Shown: positions 39,796 to 49,583 of the stretch, piece by piece
Layout of the letters: each line of letters starts with the position of its first letter
How positions within the stretch are numbered: position 1 is the first letter of the stretch
Assembly: GCF_017426705.2 (NCBI RefSeq)
Contig: NZ_CP147251.1
Coordinates: 1,340,501 to 1,404,500, forward strand
Source: Enterococcus sp. DIV2402
GTDB lineage: Bacteria > Bacillota > Bacilli > Lactobacillales > Enterococcaceae
DNA: 64,000 bases
Direction of reading: 5' to 3'
Made by a program: the position numbers and the translations under genes
The notes under the pieces: model-generated
Seen by the model: the letters and a program-made list of their open reading frames with translations, nothing else
Database searches by the model: none
What the model was told of the DNA's origin: nothing

Positions 39796-40116
39796 ATGGC
39801 AAAAAAAACAATTATGTTAGTATGTTCAGCAGGAATGAGTACTAGTTTATTAGTAACAAAAATGCAGCAAGCAGCAGAAACAAAAGGATTAGATACAGAT
39901 ATTTTTGCAGTTTCAGCATCTGATGCCGACAACCATTTAGCAAACAAAGATGTTAACGTGTTATTATTAGGTCCTCAAGTTCGTTTTATGAAAGGTGACT
40001 TCGAAAAACGACTAGCATCAAAAGGAATTCCTTTAGAAGTAATCAACATGGCAGATTATGGCATGATGAATGGTGAGAAAGTGTTACAGCAAGCACTAGA
40101 TTTGATTGGCGAATAA
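39796..40116 (+). CDS. PTS lactose/cellobiose-type IIB component (orphan)
   Basis: The protein has 106 residues. LVCSAGMSTSLLVTKM carries the phosphorylated Cys of lactose/cellobiose IIB proteins, near residue 10. It passes phosphate from IIA to sugar on IIC. No IIA or IIC gene lies nearby, so it must work with a distant partner or has a regulatory role. AGGGGAG precedes the ATG and a terminator follows, so it is a single-gene unit. Confidence 0.9.
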   Translation: MAKKTIMLVCSAGMSTSLLVTKMQQAAETKGLDTDIFAVSASDADNHLANKDVNVLLLGPQVRFMKGDFEKRLASKGIPLEVINMADYGMMNGEKVLQQALDLIGE

Positions 40117-40143
40117 TTCACCCCTTCATAAATAAAAATGAGT

Positions 40144-40179
40144 AAAGCGAGGAAATCGATAAAATTTCCTCGCTTTTTT
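40144..40179 (+). terminator. Terminator after the IIB gene
   Basis: AAAGCGAGGAAAT and ATTTCCTCGCTTT arms with a 7-nt loop and T-run. Confidence 0.92.
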
Positions 40180-40208
40180 GCGTAGTTATAGGTAGGAGGG
40201 AGGCTATT

Positions 40209-41516
40209 ATGGACGAGTTAGGGAGGCAAATTGCTATTTCTAAAAAAGACTTACCTACATTAAGTGATACCACGATGGTGCGAGAAGCTCTTGATGTAGA
40301 CAAAGGACAGTGTCAGCGATGTGGGAGTTTGTTTTCTCAAGAAAAACATTTTTTACCAAATGGAAATTATTATTGTGTCGCATGTTTGCAATTTGGACGT
40401 TTAACTAATGAAGACGTCTTATTATCTAAAGAAGATAATGATTATCAACAACGTAAGGTATGTTTTGATTGGCAAGGAACATTTACACCACCACAACAGG
40501 AGATTGCTGATTCTCTTTTAAAAAATAATAAAAAAAAGCAACATTCATTGGTTTGGGCTGTTACTGGATCAGGCAAGACTGAAATGATTTTTCCAATTAT
40601 TCAGCAAGTATTATCAATAGGCGGACGCGTAGGGATTACTTCGCCACGTATTGATGTGTGTCGTGAATTATTTCCCCGTATCCAACAAGCATTTCCAGAA
40701 GAAAATGCGTTATTATTGTATGGAAATTCAGAAGAAAAGTATCGTTATAATAAATTGACAGTTTGCACAACACATCAATTGTTCCATTTTTATCACGCGT
40801 TTGACTTATTAATTGTAGATGAAATTGATGCGTTTCCTTATGAAGGGAATCAACAATTACGTTTTGCAGTCCGCCAAGCACGTAAACCTGAAGGACTATA
40901 TGTTTATTTAACGGCAACTCCTTCTCAGTCTTTGTTGGCAGAAATTCAAGAGACGTTTGCGATTATGAAATTACCTATTCGCTATCATCAACGTCCATTA
41001 ATCGTTCCAGAAGTATATTGGTATGAACACTGGGCGAGCTGTTATCAACGTAAATGGAAATTAAAAAAACTTCTTCGGTTATTAAATGAATTGCTACAAG
41101 ACAACGCAGTTTTAGTATTTTGCCCGAGTATTGCTTATATGAAGAAATTATATGCAGCAGTCAAAGCGTATTTTCCGCCTGAGCTGATTGCGTGCGTCTC
41201 TTCTCAAGACGAACAGCGAAAAGAAAAAGTACAAGCAATGCGGGATCAAGTATATCGTGTGCTGTTTACTACGACCATTCTTGAAAGAGGAGTCACTTTT
41301 GAAAAGGTTTCTGTGATTATTATGGGAGCGAATCATCCAATTTATACAAAATCTGCTCTTGTTCAGATTGCTGGTAGAGTTGATCGCAAAGGGGAATTTA
41401 ATGGTGGACGAGTTGTTTTTTTCTTGAATCAACAAACACCTGCTATTCGAATGGCTTGTCAAGAAATTAAGGAAATGAATAAGTTAGCAAAAAGGTGGCG
41501 AACGAATGCGCTGTAA
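40209..41516 (+). CDS. comFA: Competence helicase ComFA
   Basis: The protein has 435 residues. An N-terminal zinc-type Cys region (CQRCGSLF and CVAC) is followed by helicase motifs: AVTGSGKTEM (Walker A), DEIDAF (Walker B), LTATPS, and ERGVTFEKVSVI (motif V) with QIAGRVDRKG (motif VI). In transformable Firmicutes it is an ATPase that drives DNA uptake. GTAGGAGGGAGG-type sequence lies 8 nt before the ATG. It overlaps comFC by 11 bp. No other competence gene is in the window. Confidence 0.93.
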   Translation: MDELGRQIAISKKDLPTLSDTTMVREALDVDKGQCQRCGSLFSQEKHFLPNGNYYCVACLQFGRLTNEDVLLSKEDNDYQQRKVCFDWQGTFTPPQQEIADSLLKNNKKKQHSLVWAVTGSGKTEMIFPIIQQVLSIGGRVGITSPRIDVCRELFPRIQQAFPEENALLLYGNSEEKYRYNKLTVCTTHQLFHFYHAFDLLIVDEIDAFPYEGNQQLRFAVRQARKPEGLYVYLTATPSQSLLAEIQETFAIMKLPIRYHQRPLIVPEVYWYEHWASCYQRKWKLKKLLRLLNELLQDNAVLVFCPSIAYMKKLYAAVKAYFPPELIACVSSQDEQRKEKVQAMRDQVYRVLFTTTILERGVTFEKVSVIIMGANHPIYTKSALVQIAGRVDRKGEFNGGRVVFFLNQQTPAIRMACQEIKEMNKLAKRWRTNAL

Positions 41517-42180
41517 TTGGTGTCAAAAAACAATTATTCGTAACTTAACTATGCCAGAAATAGTATGGCCATTTCATCTTGATGAGGAACGATGTCAGGC
41601 TTGTTCAGAATTACTGACACCTATTGTGGCAGGCTGTCCAACCTGTCGCAAAGCTGGATCGTCGATACCTTGTCAGGATTGCTTGCGTTGGCATAAAATT
41701 TATCCAACGTATAATTTTCAACATGAAGCATTTTTTCAATACGACGATGCTTTTCACCAATGGATTCATCAATATAAATTTTTAGGTGACTATCGCTTGA
41801 GGAAAACGTTCGTTGTTGAATTACGACATTTTTTTAAGAAAGAGAAATTTGATGTTATTTGTGCCATTCCTTTGTCCAAAGAACGTTATCTTAAACGCGG
41901 TTTTAATCAAGTAGAAGGCATTTTAGAAGCAGCCGCTATTAAGATAGAAAAATTATTAGATAAAAAAGTGAATACAGTGCCGCAAGCAGAAAAAAATCGT
42001 TCAGAAAGATTGATAACACCACAACCATTTGAAGTTGTTGCGACAGAGCAACAGATTACTGGCAAACGCATTCTATTAGTCGATGATGTCTATACAACTG
42101 GGCGAACTTTATTTCATGCGGCAGAGGCATTAAATGCGTATCATCCAAGAGAAATAAGGACATTATCTTTGGCACGATAA
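41506..42180 (+). CDS. comFC: ComFC-type phosphoribosyltransferase-like protein
   Basis: The protein has 224 residues. Its N-terminal region has four Cys pairs (CNWC, CQAC, CPTC, CQDC). ILLVDDVYTTGRTL near the C-terminus is the PRPP-binding loop of the ComF/GntX family. Partner of ComFA in DNA uptake. Its start overlaps the comFA stop by 11 bp. Confidence 0.93.
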   Translation: MRCNWCQKTIIRNLTMPEIVWPFHLDEERCQACSELLTPIVAGCPTCRKAGSSIPCQDCLRWHKIYPTYNFQHEAFFQYDDAFHQWIHQYKFLGDYRLRKTFVVELRHFFKKEKFDVICAIPLSKERYLKRGFNQVEGILEAAAIKIEKLLDKKVNTVPQAEKNRSERLITPQPFEVVATEQQITGKRILLVDDVYTTGRTLFHAAEALNAYHPREIRTLSLAR

Positions 42181-42210
42181 AATATTTTCTGTTTTTGATA
42201 CCGATTTCTT

Positions 42211-42238
42211 TTGCATTTATAATAAAGTTCGATATAAT
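42211..42238 (+). promoter_or_regulatory. Promoter of hpf
   Basis: TTGCAT (42211-42216) and TATAAT (42233-42238) with a 16-nt spacer. Confidence 0.75.
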
Positions 42239-42307
42239 AGATATAAGAAGAGGAATATAGAGTGGTCCTTATTCCTCTTTAATTGGTAGATGAAAGGGGC
42301 AATTGTT

Positions 42308-42859
42308 ATGTTTAGATATAATGTACGCGGAGAAAATATTGAAGTTACTGAGGCAATTCGCGACTATGTGGAGAAAAAAGTAGGGAAATTAGAACGCTAC
42401 TTTAGTGATGCACCCGATGCAACAGCTCATGTAAACTTAAAAGTTTATACAGAGAAAACAGCGAAGGTAGAAGTCACAATCCCACTACCATATCTTGTGT
42501 TACGCGCGGAAGAAACATCACCAGATTTATACGCAAGTATTGATTTGGTTGTCGATAAATTAGAGCGTCAAATCCGCAAATTCAAAACAAAAATTAACCG
42601 TAAATCTAGAGAAACAGCTTTACCAGATGTACAAGCAGCAATTTTTTCAGCACCTGAAGAGGAAGAAGAAAATGGTTCTGAATTAGATATTGTTCGCACA
42701 AAACGTCTTTCATTAAAACCAATGGACAGTGAAGAAGCTGTATTACAAATGAATATGTTAGGACATAACTTCTTTATCTTTGAAGATGCAGAAACAAATG
42801 GCACTAGCATTGTTTATCGTCGTAAAGATGGCAAATATGGCTTAATTGAAACAGATTAA
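42308..42859 (+). CDS. hpf: Ribosome hibernation promoting factor, long form
   Basis: The protein has 183 residues. An N-terminal ribosome-binding domain (VRGENIEVTEAIRDYVEKKVGK) is joined to a C-terminal dimerisation domain (VRTKRLSLKPMDSEEAVLQM). The long form dimerises 70S ribosomes into 100S in stationary phase. AAAGGGG lies 8 nt before ATG 42308; the in-frame ATG at 42290 precedes that site. The order comFC-hpf-secA-prfB matches Bacillus. A terminator follows. Confidence 0.95.
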   Translation: MFRYNVRGENIEVTEAIRDYVEKKVGKLERYFSDAPDATAHVNLKVYTEKTAKVEVTIPLPYLVLRAEETSPDLYASIDLVVDKLERQIRKFKTKINRKSRETALPDVQAAIFSAPEEEEENGSELDIVRTKRLSLKPMDSEEAVLQMNMLGHNFFIFEDAETNGTSIVYRRKDGKYGLIETD

Positions 42860-42873
42860 TCAATAAAACTAAG

Positions 42874-42904
42874 AAATCTAGGTGGAGACGCCTAGATTTT
42901 TTTT
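42874..42904 (+). terminator. Terminator after hpf
   Basis: AAATCTAGG and CCTAGATTT arms with a TGGAGACG loop and T-run. Confidence 0.92.
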
Positions 42905-43048
42905 ATGCTTTTCTTAAAAACAAAAATCCGTCTGCGTGAATTAGCGGAAAAAGTAGCAATCAAAGGAAACAAGTGATAAAATGGATTGAAGACTTTCCAA
43001 TGTTATATTAGGAAGTGGAACAATGTTTAAAAGGAGAATCGTAAAGGG

Positions 43049-45565
43049 ATGGCCAACTTTTTTAGAACACTGATTGAAAATGATAAAAAAGAAATTAAAC
43101 GACTAGATCAAATGGCAAATAAGATCGAAGCGTTAGCAGATCAAATGAGTGCATTATCAGATGAAGAATTACGTGCGAAAACAGATGAGTTTCGTCAACG
43201 TTACCAACAAGGAGAAACGTTAGATCAATTATTAACAGAAGCGTTTGCAGTTGTCCGTGAAGCAGCCAAACGTGTCTTAGGACTATATCCATATCATGTA
43301 CAATTAATGGGAGGGATTGTCTTACACGACGGGAACATTCCAGAAATGCGTACCGGTGAAGGTAAGACTTTAACTGCGACCATGCCTGTGTATTTAAATG
43401 CTTTAACAGGTGAAGGGGTTCATGTTGTAACTGTAAATGAATACTTAGCAACTCGTGACTCAACTGAAATGGGTGAATTATACAATTTCTTAGGAATGAC
43501 AGTTGGTTTAAACATCAACTCAAAATCTTCAGAAGAAAAACGTGCAGCATACGCGTGCGATATCACATATAGTACTAACAACGAACTAGGATTTGATTAT
43601 TTACGTGACAACATGGTGGTATACCGTCATCAAATGGTTCAACGTCCATTGAACTATGCAATTGTCGATGAGGTTGACTCAATTTTAGTCGATGAAGCTA
43701 GAACACCGTTAATCATTTCTGGACAAGCAGAAAAATCAACAGCATTATATGTACGTGCAGATAATTTTATCAAACGCTTGAAAGAAGAAGAAGACTATAA
43801 AATTGATGTTCAATCAAAAACAATTAGTCTGACTGAAACAGGAATTGAAAAAGCAGAAGAAACATTTGGTTTAGATAATTTATATGATATTGAAAATACT
43901 GCATTGACACATCATTTAGACCAATCATTACGTGCCAATTATATCATGCTTCGTGACATTGATTATGTTGTACAAGAGAATAAAGTAATGATTGTTGACC
44001 AATTTACGGGTCGAATTATGGATGGTCGTCGTTATTCTGACGGGTTACATCAAGCAATCGAAGCCAAAGAAGGCGTAGAGATTGAAGATGAAACAAAAAC
44101 AATGGCATCAATTACTTTCCAAAACTTTTTCCGTATGTATAAAAAACTAGCTGGGATGACTGGTACTGCTAAGACAGAAGAAGAGGAATTTCGTGAGATA
44201 TATAATATCCAAGTATTCCAAATTCCAACAAATAAACCAGTTATTCGTGATGACCGTGCCGATTTATTATATCCAACCTTAAATAGTAAATTTAAAGCTG
44301 TAGTTCAAGATATTAAAGAACGCTATCGCAAAGGACAACCAGTATTGGTGGGTACAGTTGCTGTAGAGACTTCAGAATTATTATCAACTATGTTAGATAG
44401 AGAACGTATCCCGCATGAAGTCTTAAATGCGAAAAACCATTTTAAAGAAGCTGAAATTATTCTAAATGCAGGTCAAAAAGGTGCCGTTACAATCGCAACT
44501 AACATGGCAGGTCGTGGTACCGATATTAAATTGGGTCTAGGCGTTGCTGAAGTTGGTGGTTTAGCAGTTATTGGTACAGAACGTCATGAATCTCGTCGTA
44601 TCGATAATCAGTTACGTGGACGTGCCGGACGTCAAGGCGATCCTGGGGTTTCTCAATTTTATTTATCTTTAGAAGATGATTTAATGAGACGTTTTGGCTC
44701 AGAACGAATTAAAGCATTTTTAGACCGATTGAATATTGATGAAGAAGACTCTGTAATTCAAAGCAGAATGTTCTCAAAACAAGTTGAATCGGCACAAAAA
44801 CGTGTGGAAGGAAATAACTATGATACACGTAAAAATGTCTTGCAATACGATGATGTAATGCGTGAACAACGTGAAGTCATTTATCGTCAACGTCAACAAG
44901 TAATTATGGAAGAAAGTTCATTGTCTGACGTATTGATGAATATGGTGAAACGCACAATTGAACGTGTGGTTGATGGACACACAGATGTAGAAGCACATCA
45001 ATTAAACCGCATTGGCATTGTTGATTTCGCCGGTAGTGTATTAGTTCATGAAGATTCAATTTCTGTAGCGGATCTTGAAGGAAAAGACCCTGAACAAGTC
45101 AAAGAATACTTAATGCAACGTGCACAAGAAAAATTTGATGAAAAAGTGACCCAATTAAATAGTCCAGAACAATTACTAGAATTCCAAAAAGTAGTTATTT
45201 TACGAGTAGTTGATTCAAAATGGACCGATCATATTGATGCTATGGATCAATTACGTCAATCAATTGGTTTACGTGCATATGGTCAAAATAATCCACTTGT
45301 TGAATATCAAACAGAAGGATATACCATGTTTGAAAACATGGTTGGCGCAATTGAATATGATGTAACACGCTTGTTTATGAAAGCTGAAATTCGCCAAAAT
45401 GTCCAACGTGAGCAAGTTGCTCAAACAGAAGTACAACCAACCGAGCAAGCTGATACGAATACGGCTGAAAAACGTCCAGTGAAAGTAACTAAAGTTGGTC
45501 GTAATGATCCATGTCCTTGTGGAAGTGGCAAAAAATATAAAAACTGCCATGGTAAAGGCAAGTAG
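43049..45565 (+). CDS. secA: Preprotein translocase ATPase SecA
   Basis: The protein has 838 residues. [14 protein letters not shown] is Walker [20 protein letters not shown] follows. GTDIKLG and [24 protein letters not shown] sequence form motifs V and VI. The C-terminal zinc-binding tail [14 protein letters not shown] is present, so this is the housekeeping SecA. It drives export through SecYEG. AAAGG lies near the ATG. prfB follows 106 bp later. Confidence 0.97.
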   Translation: MANFFRTLIENDKKEIKRLDQMANKIEALADQMSALSDEELRAKTDEFRQRYQQGETLDQLLTEAFAVVREAAKRVLGLYPYHVQLMGGIVLHDGNIPEMRTGEGKTLTATMPVYLNALTGEGVHVVTVNEYLATRDSTEMGELYNFLGMTVGLNINSKSSEEKRAAYACDITYSTNNELGFDYLRDNMVVYRHQMVQRPLNYAIVDEVDSILVDEARTPLIISGQAEKSTALYVRADNFIKRLKEEEDYKIDVQSKTISLTETGIEKAEETFGLDNLYDIENTALTHHLDQSLRANYIMLRDIDYVVQENKVMIVDQFTGRIMDGRRYSDGLHQAIEAKEGVEIEDETKTMASITFQNFFRMYKKLAGMTGTAKTEEEEFREIYNIQVFQIPTNKPVIRDDRADLLYPTLNSKFKAVVQDIKERYRKGQPVLVGTVAVETSELLSTMLDRERIPHEVLNAKNHFKEAEIILNAGQKGAVTIATNMAGRGTDIKLGLGVAEVGGLAVIGTERHESRRIDNQLRGRAGRQGDPGVSQFYLSLEDDLMRRFGSERIKAFLDRLNIDEEDSVIQSRMFSKQVESAQKRVEGNNYDTRKNVLQYDDVMREQREVIYRQRQQVIMEESSLSDVLMNMVKRTIERVVDGHTDVEAHQLNRIGIVDFAGSVLVHEDSISVADLEGKDPEQVKEYLMQRAQEKFDEKVTQLNSPEQLLEFQKVVILRVVDSKWTDHIDAMDQLRQSIGLRAYGQNNPLVEYQTEGYTMFENMVGAIEYDVTRLFMKAEIRQNVQREQVAQTEVQPTEQADTNTAEKRPVKVTKVGRNDPCPCGSGKKYKNCHGKGK

Positions 45566-45608
45566 AAAACATATGAAATAAAGAGACAATTTATTTGTAC
45601 TCTTCGGG

Positions 45609-45637
45609 AGGGCTGGTCATATAAATTGTCCAGCCCT
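45609..45637 (+). other. Hairpin between secA and prfB
   Basis: AGGGCTGG and CCAGCCCT arms with a 13-nt loop but only TTG after it. It may be a weak terminator or processing site. Confidence 0.6.
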
Positions 45638-45671
45638 TTGATTATCTAAATTTATGAAAGAAGGAAATAAA

Positions 45672-46782
45672 ATGGAAATTGCTGAAATTCGCAATCAATT
45701 AGAAGAAATGAATGAAAAAATTACAAGCTTTAGGGGGTCTCTTTGACCTCGAACAATTAGAAGAGGATATCGCAGAGGCAGAGCACCGCATGGCTGAACC
45801 AGGTTTTTGGGACAATTCTGAGTCAGCACAGCAAGTCATTAATGAGAATAATGCCAACAAGGAAACTTATGACCAATTTAATCATTTAGCCAATGGCGTG
45901 GAAGAATTGGAAGTGATGGTCGAAATGTTACAAGAAGATCCTGACCCAGAAATCGAAGCAGAATTAGTTGCTGGTATTAAAAGTTTACGTGAAGAAATGA
46001 ATACCTATGAGTTGTCGATGTTGTTAGATGGACCGTATGATCGTAATAACGCTATTTTAGAATTGCATCCTGGAGCTGGCGGTACGGAATCTCAAGACTG
46101 GGGGAGTATGTTGCTACGGATGTACACACGCTGGGCGGAACAACATGGTTATCAAGTAGAGGTCTTAGATTATCAAGCTGGGGATGAAGCTGGTATTAAG
46201 AGCGTTACGTTGTTGATTAAAGGTCATAACGTATATGGTTACTTGAAATCTGAAAAAGGTGTTCATCGTTTGGTTCGTATTTCACCGTTTGACTCAGCCA
46301 AACGACGCCATACGTCATTTTGTTCAGTAGACGTTATGCCTGAATTAGATGCTACGATTGAAGTCGATATCAATTCAGATGATTTGAAAATTGATACGTA
46401 CCGTGCAAGTGGTGCCGGTGGACAACATATTAATAAAACAGAATCAGCAGTTCGCATTACGCATATCCCTACTGGAACAGTGGTTGCGAGTCAAGCGCAA
46501 CGTTCACAATTGAAAAACCGTGAACAAGCGATGAGTATGTTACAAGCGAAATTGTATCAATTAGAAGTAGAAAAACAAGAACAAGAAGCCGCTGCTTTGC
46601 GTGGCGAACAATTAGAAATTGGTTGGGGGTCACAAATTCGCTCGTATGTTTTCCATCCGTACTCAATGGTAAAAGATCATCGTACAAATTTTGAAACAGG
46701 GAACGTACAAGCAGTTATGGATGGAGACTTAGACGGTTTCATTGACGCATATTTAAAGCTTAAATTAAATCAAAACAACTAA
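45672..46782 (+). CDS. prfB: Peptide chain release factor 2, with programmed +1 frameshift
   Basis: Translation starts at ATG 45672 and reads 24 codons to an in-frame TGA at 45744-45746. It then continues in the +1 frame to 46782, giving 369 residues. The site has a Shine-Dalgarno-like AGGGGG followed by TCT CTT TGA C, the classical RF2 autoregulation slip. The GGQ peptide-release motif ([10 protein letters not shown]) and [10 protein letters not shown] (stop-codon region, SPF) are present. RF2 recognises UGA and UAA. The frame from 45712 alone would lack the true N-terminus. Confidence 0.97.
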
Positions 46783-46842
46783 AAGTCATTTAAATGAAAT
46801 AAAAATGTAACTTACTGAAAGCTCGTTGCAATATAGGCATGC

Positions 46843-46848
46843 TATAAT
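46843..46848 (+). promoter_or_regulatory. Extended -10 upstream of ftsE
   Basis: TGCTATAAT, an extended -10 element, lies 37 bp before ftsE. The -35 is not clear. Confidence 0.5.
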
Positions 46849-46884
46849 GAGCCAGTATGAATAATAGTGATTGGAGAGATAGCC

Positions 46885-47571
46885 ATGATTGAAATGCAAG
46901 ATGTAATGAAAAAGTACTCTAATGGTACAACAGCTATCCGTAATCTTTCGGTTTCGATTAATCAAGGTGAATTTGTTTATGTCGTTGGACCATCCGGCGC
47001 AGGGAAATCTACCTTTATCAAATTAATGTATCGAGAAGAAAAACCTACAAAAGGTATGTTGAGTGTTGCAGGTTATGAGTTAACAAAAATAAAACGTCGT
47101 GATGTACCACTTCTACGTCGTGAAATTGGTGTAGTCTTTCAAGATTATAAGTTGTTGCCAAAGAAAACAGTATATGAAAATGTTGCCTATGCGATGCAAG
47201 TAATTGGTCGTAAACCTCGCGAAATAAAAAAACGTGTGATGGAAGTATTAGACCTTGTTGGGTTGAAACATAAAGTCCGTGTTTTCCCAAGTGAACTTTC
47301 AGGTGGAGAACAACAACGTGTGTCGATTGCTCGTGCAATTGTAAATACGCCTAAAGTATTGATTGCAGACGAACCAACTGGGAACCTTGATCCTGAGAAT
47401 TCATGGGAAATCATGAAATTGTTAGAACGAATTAATGGTCAAGGGACGACAATTGTTATGGCGACACATAATAGTACAATTGTAAATACGATTCGTCATC
47501 GTGTAATTGCCATTGAAAATGGACGTATTATTCGAGACCAAGTGGAAGGAGAGTACGGCTACGATGATTAG
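46885..47571 (+). CDS. ftsE: Cell division ABC ATPase FtsE
   Basis: The protein has 228 residues. Walker [10 protein letters not shown], the signature [14 protein letters not shown] and Walker [13 protein letters not shown] are as in FtsE. With FtsX it activates cell-wall hydrolases at the septum. GGAGAGA lies 7 nt before ATG 46885. It overlaps ftsX by 8 bp. Confidence 0.95.
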   Translation: MIEMQDVMKKYSNGTTAIRNLSVSINQGEFVYVVGPSGAGKSTFIKLMYREEKPTKGMLSVAGYELTKIKRRDVPLLRREIGVVFQDYKLLPKKTVYENVAYAMQVIGRKPREIKKRVMEVLDLVGLKHKVRVFPSELSGGEQQRVSIARAIVNTPKVLIADEPTGNLDPENSWEIMKLLERINGQGTTIVMATHNSTIVNTIRHRVIAIENGRIIRDQVEGEYGYDD

Positions 47572-48448
47572 AACTTTTTTTCGACATATTCTAGAAAGTT
47601 TAAAGAGTTTACGTCGTAACGGATGGATGACTATTTCTTCCATTAGTGCAGTAACAATTACGCTAACTTTATTAGGCGTGTTCTTAGTTGTTATCATGAA
47701 TACAGTGAAATTAGCGCAAGATATGGAAGAAAACGTAGATGTGTCTGTCTTTGTTACTTATGGAACAGATGACAAAGGAAAAGAGGAATTAGAGAAACAA
47801 TTAAACGAAATTCCTCATGTAAAATCAGTAACCTATTCAAGCCAAGATGAAGAACTAGACCGTATCAAAGAATCTTATGGCGATGTTTGGGGATTGTTTG
47901 ATCAAGATAATCCATTGTTAGACATCTTTGTGGTGAGCGCAACGGAACCTCGTTATGTTAAAGGTATTACAGAAGAAGCTGAAAAAATTACGAAGTATGT
48001 GCATAAAGCAAGTTACGGAGAAGATTTGTCTGATCGTATCTTTGGAATTGCCCAAGGAGTTCGTACGTGGGGCTTAATCGGTTCAGCGTTATTATTATTA
48101 GTGGCGATGTTCTTAATTTCAAATACGATTCGTATTACGATTTTATCACGTCAACGTGAAATTCAAATTATGCGTTTAGTAGGTGCAAAAAATGGCTATA
48201 TTCGTTGGCCATTCTTCTTAGAAGGTGGTTGGATTGGATTACTTGGAGCAGCTGTTCCAGTGGCATTGATGTATTTTGGGTATCCCCGATTCTTCAATAT
48301 TATTAATCCAGTGCTACTACGTTCAAACTATAGTTTATTAGCACCAGGAACATTTACGATTCAAATTTGTGTTTTATTAGCAATCATTGGTATGGTAATT
48401 GGTTCACTAGGATCAGTTATCTCAATGAGACGTTTCTTAAAAATTTAA
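47564..48448 (+). CDS. ftsX: Cell division membrane protein FtsX
   Basis: The protein has 294 residues with four membrane helices and a large extracellular loop after the first. The C-terminal region contains SRQREIQIMRLVGAKNGYIRWPF, the FtsX core. The start at 47564 is favoured because GGAAGGAGAG lies upstream inside ftsE; the longer frame from 47507 would overlap ftsE by 65 bp. Confidence 0.94.
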   Translation: MIRTFFRHILESLKSLRRNGWMTISSISAVTITLTLLGVFLVVIMNTVKLAQDMEENVDVSVFVTYGTDDKGKEELEKQLNEIPHVKSVTYSSQDEELDRIKESYGDVWGLFDQDNPLLDIFVVSATEPRYVKGITEEAEKITKYVHKASYGEDLSDRIFGIAQGVRTWGLIGSALLLLVAMFLISNTIRITILSRQREIQIMRLVGAKNGYIRWPFFLEGGWIGLLGAAVPVALMYFGYPRFFNIINPVLLRSNYSLLAPGTFTIQICVLLAIIGMVIGSLGSVISMRRFLKI

Positions 48449-48454
48449 TTTTAC

Positions 48455-48501
48455 AAAACTTCAAGTATGACCATTATGGGAAATGCTTGAAGTTTTTTTT
48501 T
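48455..48501 (+). terminator. Terminator after ftsX
   Basis: AAAACTTCAAG and CTTGAAGTTTT arms with a 20-nt loop and T-run. Confidence 0.85.
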
Positions 48502-48613
48502 GTAAAAAAAAGAATTACCTCATTTTTATCAATAAGTATTTTCCAAGCTTTTCAGATGATGGTAAAATAGAAATGATTGTAATGTATTTTTATGAAAAAA
48601 TGAGGGATTACAG

Positions 48614-49468
48614 ATGAAAAAAAGAACATTATTGCTCCCGCTTATCGGGCTATCACTTTTAATGACAGGTTGTGCCAAATGGATTGATCGTGGCGAATCT
48701 GTCACAGCAGTAGGATCTTCTGCGTTGCAACCATTAGTTGAAACCGTAGCAGAAGCCTACCAAACAGAGAATCCAGGGAAATTTATCAATGTCCAAGGTG
48801 GCGGAAGTGGAACTGGTTTAAGTCAGGTTCAATCTGGTGCAGTTGATATTGGTAATTCAGATTTATTTGCTGAAGAGAAAAAAGGGATTGATGCAGAGGC
48901 GCTCGTCGATCATAAAGTTGCTGCTGTAGGAATTACGCCAATTGTTAATAAAGGAATAGGCGTTTCAGATATTTCTTTAGAAAATTTGAAAAAAATCTTT
49001 TTAGGTGAAATCACTAACTGGAAAGAAGTTGGTGGTAAAGATCAAGAAATTGTTCTTTTAAACCGTGCAGCAGGAAGTGGCACACGTGGTACTTTCGAAA
49101 AATGGGTATTAGATGGTGAGACGGCAAAACGTGCACAAGAACAAGATTCAAGTGGAATGGTACGTCAAATTATTGCCGATACGCCGGGAGCTATCAGTTA
49201 TGTCGCTTTTTCGTATGTTACAGATGATGTGGCAACTTTATCAATTGATGGGATTGAACCGACCGACGAAAATGTTACCACGAATAATTGGATTATTTGG
49301 TCTTATGAGCACATGTATACCAAAGGGGAACCAACAGCACTAACGAAAGAATTCCTAGACTACGTTCTTTCAGAAGAAGTACAAATGAATGTAGTAGGAG
49401 AATTAGGATATATTCCAGTTTCTAAAATGGAAGTGGAACGTGATTGGGAAGGAAACATTGTTAAGTAG
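48614..49468 (+). CDS. pstS: Phosphate ABC transporter binding lipoprotein PstS
   Basis: The protein has 284 residues. The signal peptide ends in lipobox LMTGC. VGSSALQPLVETVAEAY and VQGGGSGTGLSQVQSGAVDIGNSD bind phosphate in related PstS. It delivers phosphate to PstCA. A TGAGGGATT stretch lies just upstream of the ATG. It opens the pst operon; a Pho-box-like repeat lies between it and pstC. Confidence 0.94.
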   Translation: MKKRTLLLPLIGLSLLMTGCAKWIDRGESVTAVGSSALQPLVETVAEAYQTENPGKFINVQGGGSGTGLSQVQSGAVDIGNSDLFAEEKKGIDAEALVDHKVAAVGITPIVNKGIGVSDISLENLKKIFLGEITNWKEVGGKDQEIVLLNRAAGSGTRGTFEKWVLDGETAKRAQEQDSSGMVRQIIADTPGAISYVAFSYVTDDVATLSIDGIEPTDENVTTNNWIIWSYEHMYTKGEPTALTKEFLDYVLSEEVQMNVVGELGYIPVSKMEVERDWEGNIVK

Positions 49469-49469
49469 C

Positions 49470-49523
49470 TTTACACAAAATTTACAAAGTTCTCTTAATC
49501 TTTACAAAACGTTAAACTAAAAT
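49470..49523 (+). promoter_or_regulatory. Pho-box-like repeats and promoter before pstC
   Basis: TTTACA at 49470, 49481 and 49501 and TTAAAC at 49512 form two pairs, each with an 11-bp period, as in PhoP binding sites (TTAACA-type repeats). A TAAAAT -10 candidate follows at 49518-49523. This suggests phosphate-responsive control of pstCAB-phoU separately from pstS. Confidence 0.5.
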
Positions 49524-49583
49524 TGACGTTGGAACGTTACACTGAGTGAGAGCGAAAATCTTAGTTTTTGAGGAGGAACCCTC

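Noticed and set aside
45712..46782. prfB start at 45712
   Set aside because: It ignores the upstream ATG, 24 conserved codons and the classical frameshift site.
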